From: an uncultured Collinsella sp.
GTDB taxonomy: Bacteria > Actinomycetota > Coriobacteriia > Coriobacteriales > Coriobacteriaceae
Length of the DNA: 64,000 bases
Direction: 5' to 3'
NCBI GenBank assembly: GCA_902495355.1
Contig: CABUWV010000010.1
Coordinates: 30,652 to 94,651, forward strand
Shown: one piece after another, positions 17,681 through 26,086 of the stretch
Position numbering within the stretch: the stretch's first letter is position 1
How the letters are laid out: every line of letters starts with the position of its first letter
The notes under the pieces: generated by a model
What the model saw: only the letters and a program-made list of their open reading frames with translations
The model's database searches: none
Told to the model about the DNA's origin: nothing
Program-made: the position numbers and the translations under genes

Positions 17681-19018
17681 ATGCTGTTTGATCAGGTGAC
17701 GGTTATCGGTGGCGGTCTGGCGGGATCGGAATGTGCGATTCAGCTGGCAGATCGCGGGTTCGCCGTAAAGCTGTGCGAGATGCGCCCGCAGGTGAGCTCT
17801 CCTGCCCACCATACCGATCATCTGGCCGAGCTCGTCTGCTCCAATTCGTTTAAGTCGACTCGTCCCGATTCCGCCGCCGGCCTGCTGAAGGCCGAGCTTG
17901 AGCGTATGGGCTCGGTGCTGCTCGACTGCGCTCATCGCGCAGCCGTTCCTGCCGGCGGCGCCCTGGCGGTCGACCGTGTTACATTCTCCGAGCTCGTCGA
18001 GGCCGAGGTTGCCGCCCGCCCCAATATCGAGGTCGTCCACGGTGAGGTCACCCAGATCCCCGAGGGTCATGTGGTTATCGCCGCGGGCCCCTTGTGCTCG
18101 CCGGCATTGAGCGAGGAAGTCATGAAGCTTGTCGGCGGTGACGCCCTGGCTTTCTTTGACGCGGCCGCCCCGATTGTCGATGCCTCGACGCTCGATATGG
18201 ACGCGCTGTTCTCGCAGTCGCGCTACGAGGAACAGGGGAGTGGCGACTATCTCAATGCCCCGCTCAACAAGGAAGAGTACGAGGCCTTTATCGAGGCGCT
18301 CACCACGGCCGATCGCGTGGTGCTCAAGGATTTTGAGGGCGGGGACCTGTTCCAGGCCTGCCAGCCTGCCGAGGAGGTCGCGCGCACGGGCAAGGACGCC
18401 ATCCGCTTTGGTGCCATGAAGCCCGTCGGGCTCACCGACCCGCGCACCGGTCGCCGTCCCTGGGCGGCGATTCAGCTGCGCGCCGAGAACAAGGAGAAGA
18501 CCGCCTATAACCTGGTTGGCTTCCAGACCAACCTGACCTTCGGCGAACAGAAGCGCGTCTTCCATATGGTTCCCGGCCTGGAGAACGCCGAGTTCTTCCG
18601 CTACGGCGTCATGCACCGCAACACCTTTGTCGATGCTCCGCACGTGCTCGACGGCACCTTTGCCGTTCCCGGCACGAGCGTGCGTCTTGCCGGCCAGATT
18701 ACCGGTACCGAGGGGTACATGGAGGCCGTGGCGACGGGTCTGCTCGCCGCGCTCAACACCTATGCCGAGGCTATCGGTGCCGCGGGAGTCGAGCTGCCGC
18801 GCGTGGGCGCCCTGGGCGCGCTCGTGGGGTATGCGACCGATCCGGCTACGGTGGGCTACCAGCCCATGCACGTCAACTTTGGGCTCGTTCCGCCGCTCGA
18901 GGACGGTAAGCGTCGCAGCAAGCGCGATCGTTACCAGGCCTATGCTGATCGCGCCCTCAAGGCCCTGGATGCTTATCTGGAATCGCGCTCCGATCTGTTT
19001 GGAGGCGAGAGGTCATAG
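17681..19018 (+). CDS. trmFO: methylenetetrahydrofolate-tRNA (uracil-54) methyltransferase
   Basis: Folate- and FAD-dependent enzyme that makes m5U54 in tRNA. The dinucleotide-binding motif VIGGGLAGSECA is at the N terminus, followed by LCEMRPQ and LAELVCSNSFKS, both typical of TrmFO. At 445 residues it is full length. ATG 17681 follows AGAAAGGTG. Its TAG stop at 19016-19018 overlaps the apparent xerC start. The order dprA-trmFO-xerC matches Firmicutes and other Gram-positives (topA is absent here). Confidence 0.96.
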   Translation: MLFDQVTVIGGGLAGSECAIQLADRGFAVKLCEMRPQVSSPAHHTDHLAELVCSNSFKSTRPDSAAGLLKAELERMGSVLLDCAHRAAVPAGGALAVDRVTFSELVEAEVAARPNIEVVHGEVTQIPEGHVVIAAGPLCSPALSEEVMKLVGGDALAFFDAAAPIVDASTLDMDALFSQSRYEEQGSGDYLNAPLNKEEYEAFIEALTTADRVVLKDFEGGDLFQACQPAEEVARTGKDAIRFGAMKPVGLTDPRTGRRPWAAIQLRAENKEKTAYNLVGFQTNLTFGEQKRVFHMVPGLENAEFFRYGVMHRNTFVDAPHVLDGTFAVPGTSVRLAGQITGTEGYMEAVATGLLAALNTYAEAIGAAGVELPRVGALGALVGYATDPATVGYQPMHVNFGLVPPLEDGKRRSKRDRYQAYADRALKALDAYLESRSDLFGGERS

Positions 19019-19935
19019 CTTTTGACCTGTACGATGCCGTCGACTCGTTCATTGCCTACATTGCACGCGTCGAAGGGCTCGCTCCCAATACGGTAACCGC
19101 CTACGCCTCGCGCCTCGAGCGCTTCGCCGCGTGGTGCGACCGCGAGGGCATCGACGCTCGCGTCGCCGACGTACGGACCGTTCGCTCCTATTTGGCCGAG
19201 CTGTCGCGTGGCCAGGTGGTGGCTCGGACCCTTGCGGCGCATCTGTCTGCCATTCGCTCGCTCTATCGGTGGATGGCTGCCGAGGGAATCGTCGAGGGCG
19301 ATGCGGTCTCGGCGATATCCTCGCCCAAACTGCCGCGCGATCTTCCCGGTGTGCTGACGACCCGGCAAGTCGAGGCGTTGCTCAAGGCCCCCGACACCTC
19401 GACGCCTTCGGGACTGCGTGATGCAGCGATGCTCGAGCTGCTCTATGCCTCCGGCGCGCGAATCTCGGAGCTCGCGGCGCTCAACGTGGAGTCCATTGCT
19501 TGGTCAGAGCGAACGCTGCGACTTTGGGGCAAGGGGAGCAAGGAGCGTATCGTGCCCCTCTATCGGCGCGCTCTCGAGGCGACTCGCCGCTATATTGAGG
19601 AGGGGAGGCCACATCTCCTTGTGCAGGCAAAGCGTGTCGATAGTGCGAACGGCGTGCATCCGCTGTTTATCTCGGCGCGCGGAAACCGCATGAGTGCCGC
19701 CATGCTGAGGAGGCGTTTCCACATGCTTGCGGCACTTGCCGGCATTCCTGCCGACATCGCCCCGCATGCGATGCGCCACACCTTTGCGACCGACCTGCTC
19801 GAGGGCGGCGCGGATCTGCGCTCGGTTCAGGAGCTGCTGGGGCATGCGAGCTTGTCCACGACGCAGATCTATACGCACCTCACGCCCGACCGACTCAAGC
19901 GTGCCGTGAGACAGGCACACCCCCGCGGCGAGTAG
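19015..19935 (+). CDS. xerC: tyrosine recombinase XerC, non-canonical start
   Basis: Site-specific recombinase that resolves chromosome dimers with XerD. The N-terminal SAM-like domain starts near FDLYDAVDSFIAYIARVEGL. The catalytic set is present: Arg in SGARISEL, Lys in KGSKERIVPL, His-x-x-Arg in HAMRHTFAT, His in LLGHAS, and Tyr in IYTHLTP. No ATG, GTG or TTG exists in frame between the stop at 18946-18948 and TTG 19192, which lies after most of the N-terminal domain. The best start is ATA 19015, overlapping the trmFO stop and 9 bases after GGAGG (19001-19005); it gives 306 residues. Confidence 0.85.
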   Translation: MAFDLYDAVDSFIAYIARVEGLAPNTVTAYASRLERFAAWCDREGIDARVADVRTVRSYLAELSRGQVVARTLAAHLSAIRSLYRWMAAEGIVEGDAVSAISSPKLPRDLPGVLTTRQVEALLKAPDTSTPSGLRDAAMLELLYASGARISELAALNVESIAWSERTLRLWGKGSKERIVPLYRRALEATRRYIEEGRPHLLVQAKRVDSANGVHPLFISARGNRMSAAMLRRRFHMLAALAGIPADIAPHAMRHTFATDLLEGGADLRSVQELLGHASLSTTQIYTHLTPDRLKRAVRQAHPRGE

Positions 19936-19983
19936 GAGAAGGGCCTCCCGCGCCGCACCGAGGTGTGTGGTTTTGATTGCGGG

Positions 19984-20012
19984 TTGGCAGGAAGAGGCAA
20001 TCCTGCTATCAT
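19984..20012 (+). promoter_or_regulatory. promoter of rpsB-tsf
   Basis: TTGGCA (19984-19989) and TATCAT (20007-20012) are 17 bases apart, with an extended TGC before the -10. Confidence 0.75.
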
Positions 20013-20019
20013 TCATCGG

Positions 20020-20153
20020 GTTGCTTCACGGCAACAGGTTTTTATCACGCACGCGCGGCTACTTCATACCGTGGTGCCCGGGCTTTGGTAGCACATGTCC
20101 GGGTTGGTTTTGGAGGATGACCCCGCGCGGAGGCAAACCACAGGAGGTTTAAT
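20020..20153 (+). promoter_or_regulatory. rpsB leader region
   Basis: About 134 bases of leader. It starts with a GTTGC/GCAAC hairpin (20020-20035) and continues into a GC-rich stretch. S2 leaders are autoregulated in many bacteria, but I cannot match this one to a known motif by eye. Confidence 0.35.
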
Positions 20154-20882
20154 ATGGCTACCAAGATTAATATCCGCACCCTGCTCGAGGCCGGCTGCCA
20201 CTTCGGTCACCAGACCCGTCGCTGGAACCCCAAGATGAAGCCGTTCATCTTCGGTGAGCGCAACGGCATCTACATCCTCGACCTCAAGCAGACCATCCTT
20301 GACGCCGATCAGGCCTACACCTTCGTCAAGAACGTCGCCAAGGGCGGCAACGTGCTGTTCGTCGGCACCAAGAAGCAGGCTCAGGAGGCCGTTAAGAACG
20401 CCGCTGAGCGCGCCAACATGCCTTACATCAACCAGCGTTGGCTCGGCGGCATGCTGACCAACTTCGTCACCATCCGCTCCCGCATCAACCGCATGGAGGA
20501 GCTCGAGGCCATGGTCGAGGACGGCCGCATGGCAGTGCTGCCCAAGAAGGAGCAGGCAGTGCTCGGCAAGGAGCTCGCTAAGCTCCAGACCAACCTCGGT
20601 GGCGCCCGCGACATGAAGGGTCTGCCCCAGGCTCTCTTCGTCATCGACACCAAGCGCGAGGAGAACGCCATCAAGGAGGCCCAGCGCCTGAACATCCCCG
20701 TCGTCGCTCTGATCGACACCAACTCCGATCCCGACGAGGTCGAGTACGGCATCCCCTGCAACGATGACGCCATCTCCGCTGTTACCCTTATGTGCGAGCT
20801 CATGGCCGACGCCTGCCTCGCTGGCTCCGGTAAGGAGCAGGTCTCCGAGGCCGAGATGGCCGCCGAGCCCAAGGCCGAGTAA
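20154..20882 (+). CDS. rpsB: 30S ribosomal protein S2
   Basis: Small-subunit protein needed with S1 for initiation. The signature stretches [32 protein letters not shown] and [11 protein letters not shown] are present. At 242 residues it has normal length. CAGGAGG lies 7 bases before the ATG. Codon use is strongly biased, as expected for a highly expressed gene. It is followed by tsf, the conserved pair. Confidence 0.98.
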   Translation: MATKINIRTLLEAGCHFGHQTRRWNPKMKPFIFGERNGIYILDLKQTILDADQAYTFVKNVAKGGNVLFVGTKKQAQEAVKNAAERANMPYINQRWLGGMLTNFVTIRSRINRMEELEAMVEDGRMAVLPKKEQAVLGKELAKLQTNLGGARDMKGLPQALFVIDTKREENAIKEAQRLNIPVVALIDTNSDPDEVEYGIPCNDDAISAVTLMCELMADACLAGSGKEQVSEAEMAAEPKAE

Positions 20883-20927
20883 ATCAGTCCTATTTAAGTC
20901 TTTTTCATCTCTTTGAAAGGAACCACA

Positions 20928-21797
20928 ATGGCCCAGATTACTGCCGCTATGGTCAAGCAGCTCCGCGAGATGACCGACTCCCCGATGATGGAGTGCAAGA
21001 AGGCTCTCGTCGAGGCTGACGGCGACATGGACGCCGCCGTCGACGTTCTGCGCAAGAACGGCCTCGCCAAGGCTGCCAAGAAGGCTGGCCGTGAGACCAA
21101 CGAGGGCGCTGTCGCCGCGTTCGTCTCCGAGGATGGCAAGACCGGCGCTCTGCTCGAGCTCTCCTGCGAGACCGACTTCGTTGGCTCCAACGCAAAGTTC
21201 ACCGGCTTTGCTTCCAAGGTCGCCGAGGTTGTCGCTACCACCGAGCCGGCCGATGTCGATGCTCTGCTCGAGAAGCCGATGGGCGAGGAGACCGTTTCCT
21301 CCGAGCTCACCGAGATGATTCACATCATGGGCGAGAACATGAAGATCTCTCGTTTCGCCGCCCGCAAGGCCGAGAACGGCGCTCTCGCTTCTTACATCCA
21401 CATGGGTGGTAAGATTGGCGTCCTCGTCGAGTTCGCCTTCGAGAAGGCCGAGACCGCTCAGGCCGACTCCTTTAAGACCTTCGCTCACGACGTTGCCCTT
21501 CAGGTTGCCGCCGTCGCCCCGATCTGCGCTACCCGCGATCAGGTTCCGGCTGAGACCGTCGAGCACGAGAAGCAGATCTACATGGCTCAGGCTGCCGAGT
21601 CCGGCAAGCCCGAGGCCATTCAGGAGAAGATGGCTGTTGGCCGTCTGGAGAAGTTCTACAAGCAGTCCGTGCTCACTGAGCAGGAGTTCATCAAGGACAG
21701 CTCCCTCACCATCAAGAAGTACGCTGAGCAGGTCTCCAAGGAGCTCGGCGATACCATTACCGTCGTTGCCTTCGACCGTCTGGTCCGTGGCGAGTAA
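20928..21797 (+). CDS. tsf: elongation factor Ts
   Basis: Nucleotide exchange factor for EF-Tu. The start MAQITAAMVKQLREMTDSPM and the following MECKKALVEADGD are the EF-Ts N-terminal signature, and SCETDFVGSN is the second. At 289 residues it is full length. ATG 20928 follows GAAAGGAACC; a TTG at 20913 upstream is an unlikely start. A strong terminator follows directly. Confidence 0.98.
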   Translation: MAQITAAMVKQLREMTDSPMMECKKALVEADGDMDAAVDVLRKNGLAKAAKKAGRETNEGAVAAFVSEDGKTGALLELSCETDFVGSNAKFTGFASKVAEVVATTEPADVDALLEKPMGEETVSSELTEMIHIMGENMKISRFAARKAENGALASYIHMGGKIGVLVEFAFEKAETAQADSFKTFAHDVALQVAAVAPICATRDQVPAETVEHEKQIYMAQAAESGKPEAIQEKMAVGRLEKFYKQSVLTEQEFIKDSSLTIKKYAEQVSKELGDTITVVAFDRLVRGE

Positions 21798-21820
21798 ATA
21801 AGCTCTTGTAGCTGGTAATG

Positions 21821-21855
21821 AGCAGGCTGTGGGTTTTACTCACAGCCTGCTTTTT
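21821..21855 (+). terminator. intrinsic terminator after tsf
   Basis: AGCAGGCTGTG pairs perfectly with CACAGCCTGCT around a 9-base loop and is followed by TTTT. Confidence 0.93.
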
Positions 21856-21876
21856 CATGGCTCTTATCAGAGCCTT

Positions 21877-21885
21877 TGCTATCAT
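21877..21885 (+). promoter_or_regulatory. extended -10 promoter of pyrH
   Basis: TGCTATCAT lies 30 bases before the pyrH start, just after the tsf terminator. No clear -35. Confidence 0.6.
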
Positions 21886-21914
21886 ATTGAGAGTCTAATT
21901 AAAGGAGGATCGCT

Positions 21915-22637
21915 TTGTCCGACATCCGATATAAACGCGTGCTTCTGAAGCTTTCCGGCGAAGCACTGATGGGCGACGGCCAATATGGCATCGACCCCAA
22001 GATTACCGACCATCTTGCCAAGCAGGTCAAGGAGCTGCTCGCCGTTGGCCATGAGGTCGGCGTTGTTGTCGGCGGCGGCAACATTTTCCGCGGCATGGCC
22101 GGCGCTGCCGGTGGCATGGAGCGCGCCCAGGCCGACTACATGGGCATGCTGGCAACCGTTATGAACGCGCTTGCCCTGCAGGATGCCTTTGAGCACAACG
22201 ATGTTCCCTGCCGCGTGATGAGCGCTATCCAGATGAACGAGATCTGCGAGCCCTATATTCGCCGTCGCGCCATCAACCACCTTTCCAAGGGTAATGTCGT
22301 TATTTTTGCCGCCGGTTCGGGCAATCCGTACTTTACGACCGACACCGCCGCGGCTCTTCGTGCCTGCGAGATCGGTGCCGAGATTCTGATTAAGGCCACC
22401 AAGGTTGACGGCATCTACGACAAGGATCCTGTCAAGTATTCCGATGCCGTCCGTTTTGACAAGATTACCTATCACGAGGTTCTCGTCCGCGGTCTGCAGG
22501 TTATGGATTCCACGGCCACGGCGCTGTGCCAGGATAACCGTATGCCGATTTTGGTCCTCAACATCGATGGCGAGGACACCGTCAAACGCGCGCTTTCGGG
22601 TGAGCCCGTTGGCACGCTCGTCTATCAGGAGGATTAA
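21915..22637 (+). CDS. pyrH: uridylate kinase
   Basis: Phosphorylates UMP to UDP; a hexameric amino-acid-kinase-fold enzyme unrelated to other NMP kinases. [26 protein letters not shown] and [12 protein letters not shown] are the family motifs. At 240 residues it is full length. The start is TTG 21915 after a very strong AAAGGAGG, giving MSDIRYKRV. frr follows after 2 bases. It completes the last visible step of pyrimidine synthesis, whose de novo genes lie at 35903-41226. Confidence 0.97.
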   Translation: MSDIRYKRVLLKLSGEALMGDGQYGIDPKITDHLAKQVKELLAVGHEVGVVVGGGNIFRGMAGAAGGMERAQADYMGMLATVMNALALQDAFEHNDVPCRVMSAIQMNEICEPYIRRRAINHLSKGNVVIFAAGSGNPYFTTDTAAALRACEIGAEILIKATKVDGIYDKDPVKYSDAVRFDKITYHEVLVRGLQVMDSTATALCQDNRMPILVLNIDGEDTVKRALSGEPVGTLVYQED

Positions 22638-22639
22638 GC

Positions 22640-23176
22640 ATGGCAGAGAACATCACCGCCCACATGGACAAGTCGCTCGAGTCCCTCAAGCACAACTTCT
22701 CCAAGGTTCGCACGGGCCGCGCCAACGCTAACATTCTGTCCGACATTTCGGTCGATTACTACGGTGTTCCCACGCCGGTTACCCAGGTTGCCGCCGTTAA
22801 GACCCCCGAGGCTCACATGCTGCTTATCGAGCCCTGGGACAAGGCGCTCGTCAACGCAATCGTGAAGGCTATCAGCGCTTCCGATCTGGGCATTACTCCC
22901 AACTCTGACGGTACCGTCGTGCGCCTGCCGTTCCCGGCTCCCACCGAGGAGCGTCGTCGCGAGCTCGTCAAGGAGTGCCGCGAGTATGCCGAGCAGGCCA
23001 AGGTCTCCATTCGCAACATCCGTCGCGACTTTAACAACAAGCTCGAGCGCGACGAAGAGCTCACCGAGGATGATGTTCGTCGCGAGCAGGCCAAGGTCCA
23101 GAAGTATACCGATGAGTATGTTGCCAAGGTTGAGGAGCTTCTGAAGGAAAAAGAAGCTGAGGTCATGGAGATCTAA
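22640..23176 (+). CDS. frr: ribosome recycling factor
   Basis: Splits post-termination ribosomes together with EF-G. The N-terminal helix contains MDKSLESLKHNFSKVRTGRA, typical of RRF, and the C-terminal half contains the conserved RRELVKECREYAEQAKVSIR. At 178 residues it is slightly shorter than usual. It sits 2 bases after pyrH and 1 base before uppS. Confidence 0.97.
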   Translation: MAENITAHMDKSLESLKHNFSKVRTGRANANILSDISVDYYGVPTPVTQVAAVKTPEAHMLLIEPWDKALVNAIVKAISASDLGITPNSDGTVVRLPFPAPTEERRRELVKECREYAEQAKVSIRNIRRDFNNKLERDEELTEDDVRREQAKVQKYTDEYVAKVEELLKEKEAEVMEI

Positions 23177-23177
23177 G

Positions 23178-23972
23178 GTGCAATACGACGAGAACAAACT
23201 GGTCGAGTACTTTGCCGACGCCCCTGCGGGCGTCGGTTTTTCCGACCTTGACCTCAATAAGATTCCGCATCATATTTCGTGCATCATGGACGGTAACGGT
23301 CGTTGGGCCACGGCGCGCGGTCTTGCCCGCACCGAGGGCCACAAGGCCGGTATTGTCTCCCTGCGCGAGATTATTACCGCATGCGTGCGCTTGGGCGTCG
23401 ATGTCCTTTCGGCCTATGCGTTTTCCACCGAAAACTGGAATCGTCCGCAGCATGAGGTCAACGTTTTAATGCATCTGTTTGCTAAGACGTTTATCGATGA
23501 GCTGCCGCTGCTTAAGCGCGAAAACGTGCGCGTTGTCTTTTTGGGCGATATTTCCGCACTGCCCAAGAAGACCCGCGATGTCTTTGAGCGAGGTCTTGCC
23601 GAGTGTGCCGACCATACCGGCATGACGCTGGCACTTGCCGTCAACTACGGAGCCCGTGCCGAGATCACCCGTGCTGTCCGTCAGATCGCTCTCGATGCCG
23701 CTGCCGGAAAGATCGATCCGGCCGCTATCGATGATGATATGGTTGCTTCGCACCTGTACACCGCTGGGCTACCCGATCCTGAGCTTGTGATTCGAACCTC
23801 CGGCGAGCTTCGCCTTTCGAACTATCTGCTGTGGCAGGTTGCCTATTCCGAGTTTTATGTCACCGATACCTATTGGCCCGACTTTGATCGTTGGGGTCTT
23901 GTCAACGCCATTTTGGCCTATCAGGGCCGCGACCGTAGGTTTGGTGGACTGAGCAAGACCGAGGAGGCTTAA
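23178..23972 (+). CDS. uppS: isoprenyl (undecaprenyl) diphosphate synthase
   Basis: Cis-prenyltransferase that makes the C55 lipid carrier for cell-wall synthesis. The catalytic Asp is in IMDGNGRWATARGL, followed by GHKAG; the C-terminal motif is IRTSGELRLSNYLLWQ. At 264 residues it has usual length. The start is GTG 23178. It lies before cdsA and dxr in a lipid and isoprenoid block. Confidence 0.95.
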   Translation: MQYDENKLVEYFADAPAGVGFSDLDLNKIPHHISCIMDGNGRWATARGLARTEGHKAGIVSLREIITACVRLGVDVLSAYAFSTENWNRPQHEVNVLMHLFAKTFIDELPLLKRENVRVVFLGDISALPKKTRDVFERGLAECADHTGMTLALAVNYGARAEITRAVRQIALDAAAGKIDPAAIDDDMVASHLYTAGLPDPELVIRTSGELRLSNYLLWQVAYSEFYVTDTYWPDFDRWGLVNAILAYQGRDRRFGGLSKTEEA

Positions 23973-23974
23973 AC

Positions 23975-24874
23975 GTGTCCGATCGTCCCAAGGCAACTGC
24001 TCCCAAGACATCTGAGCGCAAGGCTGTCGCTGCGGGAGCGCCCGCAGCGAAGAATGGCACCGGTTCGTGGCTTGCGGGCTTTATCACCCGTGCCGCCGCC
24101 GGTATCGTTTACGCCGTTGTCTTTATCCTGTGCCTGGTTTTGGGTATCGTGCCCACGGCCATCTTTGTTTCTGTCATGAGCGGTCTGTGCTGCTATGAGT
24201 TTTTCCGTATGACGAGGCTCGATGGCAAGATGGCTAACGAGCGCATGGGTATCGCTGCCGCCGTACTCTTTCCGCTGTCGGCGTTGGGCGATTCGATGTT
24301 GCTGAATGCCCTGCTTTTTGCCCTGATGCTCGCTGTGGGCATTTGGTATGTCTGGTCGCCGCGTACCCGCATCTCTGATGTGGCCGTGACGCTCATGGGT
24401 CCCATCTACACTGGCTTTATGCTGTCGGCTATCGTGCTGCTGCGCGATGCCGTGCCCGGTTTTGCCGGCGCCTTGCTTTCGGTGGGCGTTTGCGCGTCCC
24501 TTTGGGTCTCCGATTCGTTTGCCTACATCGTGGGCAGCCGTATCGGTAAGCACAAGATGGTTCCCAAGATCTCTCCCAAAAAGAGCTGGGAGGGGTTCGT
24601 CGGCGGCATCCTGGGCTCGGTTTTGATTTGGCTCATCCTGTGGGCGACGCACTTCTACAAGCTCAGCCTGCCCTATGCGCTGCTGTGCGGCGTGGTCGTG
24701 TCCGTTCTGGGCGTTATCGGCGACCTCATCGAGTCGCGCATCAAGCGCGGTGTGGGCGTCAAGGATTCCGGCAACCTTATCCCGGGCCACGGCGGCATGC
24801 TCGATCGTAGCGATTCGCTTATCTTCGGCTGCATCACCGCGCAGCTGATGCTGATGATCGGAGGCGTGCTGTAA
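23975..24874 (+). CDS. cdsA: phosphatidate cytidylyltransferase
   Basis: Integral membrane enzyme that makes CDP-diacylglycerol for phospholipid synthesis. Several hydrophobic helices span the protein after an Ala-rich, charged N terminus of about 30 residues. The diagnostic C-terminal signature includes SRIKRGVGVKDSGNLIPGHG followed by GMLDRSDS, and KKSWEGFVGG is also conserved. At 299 residues, start GTG. Its TAA overlaps the dxr ATG. Confidence 0.95.
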   Translation: MSDRPKATAPKTSERKAVAAGAPAAKNGTGSWLAGFITRAAAGIVYAVVFILCLVLGIVPTAIFVSVMSGLCCYEFFRMTRLDGKMANERMGIAAAVLFPLSALGDSMLLNALLFALMLAVGIWYVWSPRTRISDVAVTLMGPIYTGFMLSAIVLLRDAVPGFAGALLSVGVCASLWVSDSFAYIVGSRIGKHKMVPKISPKKSWEGFVGGILGSVLIWLILWATHFYKLSLPYALLCGVVVSVLGVIGDLIESRIKRGVGVKDSGNLIPGHGGMLDRSDSLIFGCITAQLMLMIGGVL

Positions 24875-26061
24875 TGTCATTCCAGACGACGTATGGCCCC
24901 GATGGACGCCTCCGTGTTGCCATCCTGGGTTGCACGGGCTCCATCGGCACCCAGGCGCTCGATGTGTGCCGCCAGCATGCCGATCGCCTGCAGGTGACGG
25001 CGCTGTCCGTTAACTCCAGCACCTCCGAGCTTGTTGCCGCTGCCCGCGAGTTCTCGGTTCCGGCGGTTGCCGTGGCCGATGTCGCTCATGGCGATGACGC
25101 CGTGCTGCAGGAGTTGCCCGAGGGAACGAAGCTTGGCCTTGGCGCGCAGGCGGTTTGCGAGCTCGCGCGTCGCGACGATGTCGACTGCGTGCTCGTTGCT
25201 ATTGTGGGCGCCGCTGGTCTCGAGGCGAGCCATGCGGCCTTGACCTCAAATAAGCGCCTTGCTCTTGCCAACAAGGAGTCCCTCGTCGTCGGTGGCGACT
25301 TGCTTATGCCGTTGGCGCAACCGGGCCAGCTTATTCCAGTCGACTCTGAGCACTCCGCCATCTACCAGTGCTATCTGGGGGAGGACCCGCGCGAGGCTCA
25401 TTGTATTTGGCTCACCTGCTCGGGCGGTCCGTTCTTTGGCCGCACGCGCGACGAGCTCAATCGCGTGACGCGTGCCGATGCCCTCGCACATCCCACGTGG
25501 GCCATGGGCGCCAAGATCACCATCGACTCCGCCACCCTCATGAACAAGGGCCTGGAGCGCATTGAGGCCATGCATCTGTTTAACTGCGACCTCGATTTCA
25601 TTAACGTGGTCGTGCAGCGTCAGTCCAAGATTCACTCTATGGTCGAGTTTGCCGACGGCTCCGTGATGGCGCATCTCGGTGCTTCCGACATGCGTATTCC
25701 CATCCAGTTCGCGTTCTCGTATCCCGAGCGTTGGGATACCCCGGCGCCTCGTATCGATTTCCGCGAGCTGGGGCAGCTCACGTTTGATGCTGCCGACATG
25801 GATACCTTCCGCTGTCTGGCACTGGCCGAACGTGCCGGCAAGACGGGTGGCACCATGCCGTGCGTGCTCAATGCCGCCAACGAGGTCGCCGTCGATGCCT
25901 TCCTGCACGATGGCTGCAGCTTTACCGATATCGATCGCATTGTGGAATCCTGCATGGATGCCCACGATATGCAGGCGGTCGATTCGTTTGAGCAGCTTCG
26001 CGACATCGATGCGTGGGCGCGTGAAAAGGCTGCGCAGGTGCTCGCCGCAACCCGTTCCTAA
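24874..26061 (+). CDS. dxr: 1-deoxy-D-xylulose 5-phosphate reductoisomerase
   Basis: Second step of the MEP isoprenoid pathway, NADPH dependent. The N-terminal nucleotide motif LGCTGSIGTQALDV, the LANKESLVVGG region, the metal and substrate site DSEHSAIYQC, and ITIDSATLMNKGLE are all present. At 395 residues it is full length. It shares a base with the cdsA stop. ispG, a later enzyme of the same pathway, lies one gene downstream. Confidence 0.97.
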   Translation: MSFQTTYGPDGRLRVAILGCTGSIGTQALDVCRQHADRLQVTALSVNSSTSELVAAAREFSVPAVAVADVAHGDDAVLQELPEGTKLGLGAQAVCELARRDDVDCVLVAIVGAAGLEASHAALTSNKRLALANKESLVVGGDLLMPLAQPGQLIPVDSEHSAIYQCYLGEDPREAHCIWLTCSGGPFFGRTRDELNRVTRADALAHPTWAMGAKITIDSATLMNKGLERIEAMHLFNCDLDFINVVVQRQSKIHSMVEFADGSVMAHLGASDMRIPIQFAFSYPERWDTPAPRIDFRELGQLTFDAADMDTFRCLALAERAGKTGGTMPCVLNAANEVAVDAFLHDGCSFTDIDRIVESCMDAHDMQAVDSFEQLRDIDAWAREKAAQVLAATRS

Positions 26062-26086
26062 CCCATAAGGATTGCTTTTTCGTTTT

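Noticed and set aside
19192..19935. xerC as a truncated gene starting at TTG 19192
   Set aside because: The codons upstream encode an intact N-terminal core-binding domain in the same frame, so truncation at 19192 would discard real coding sequence.
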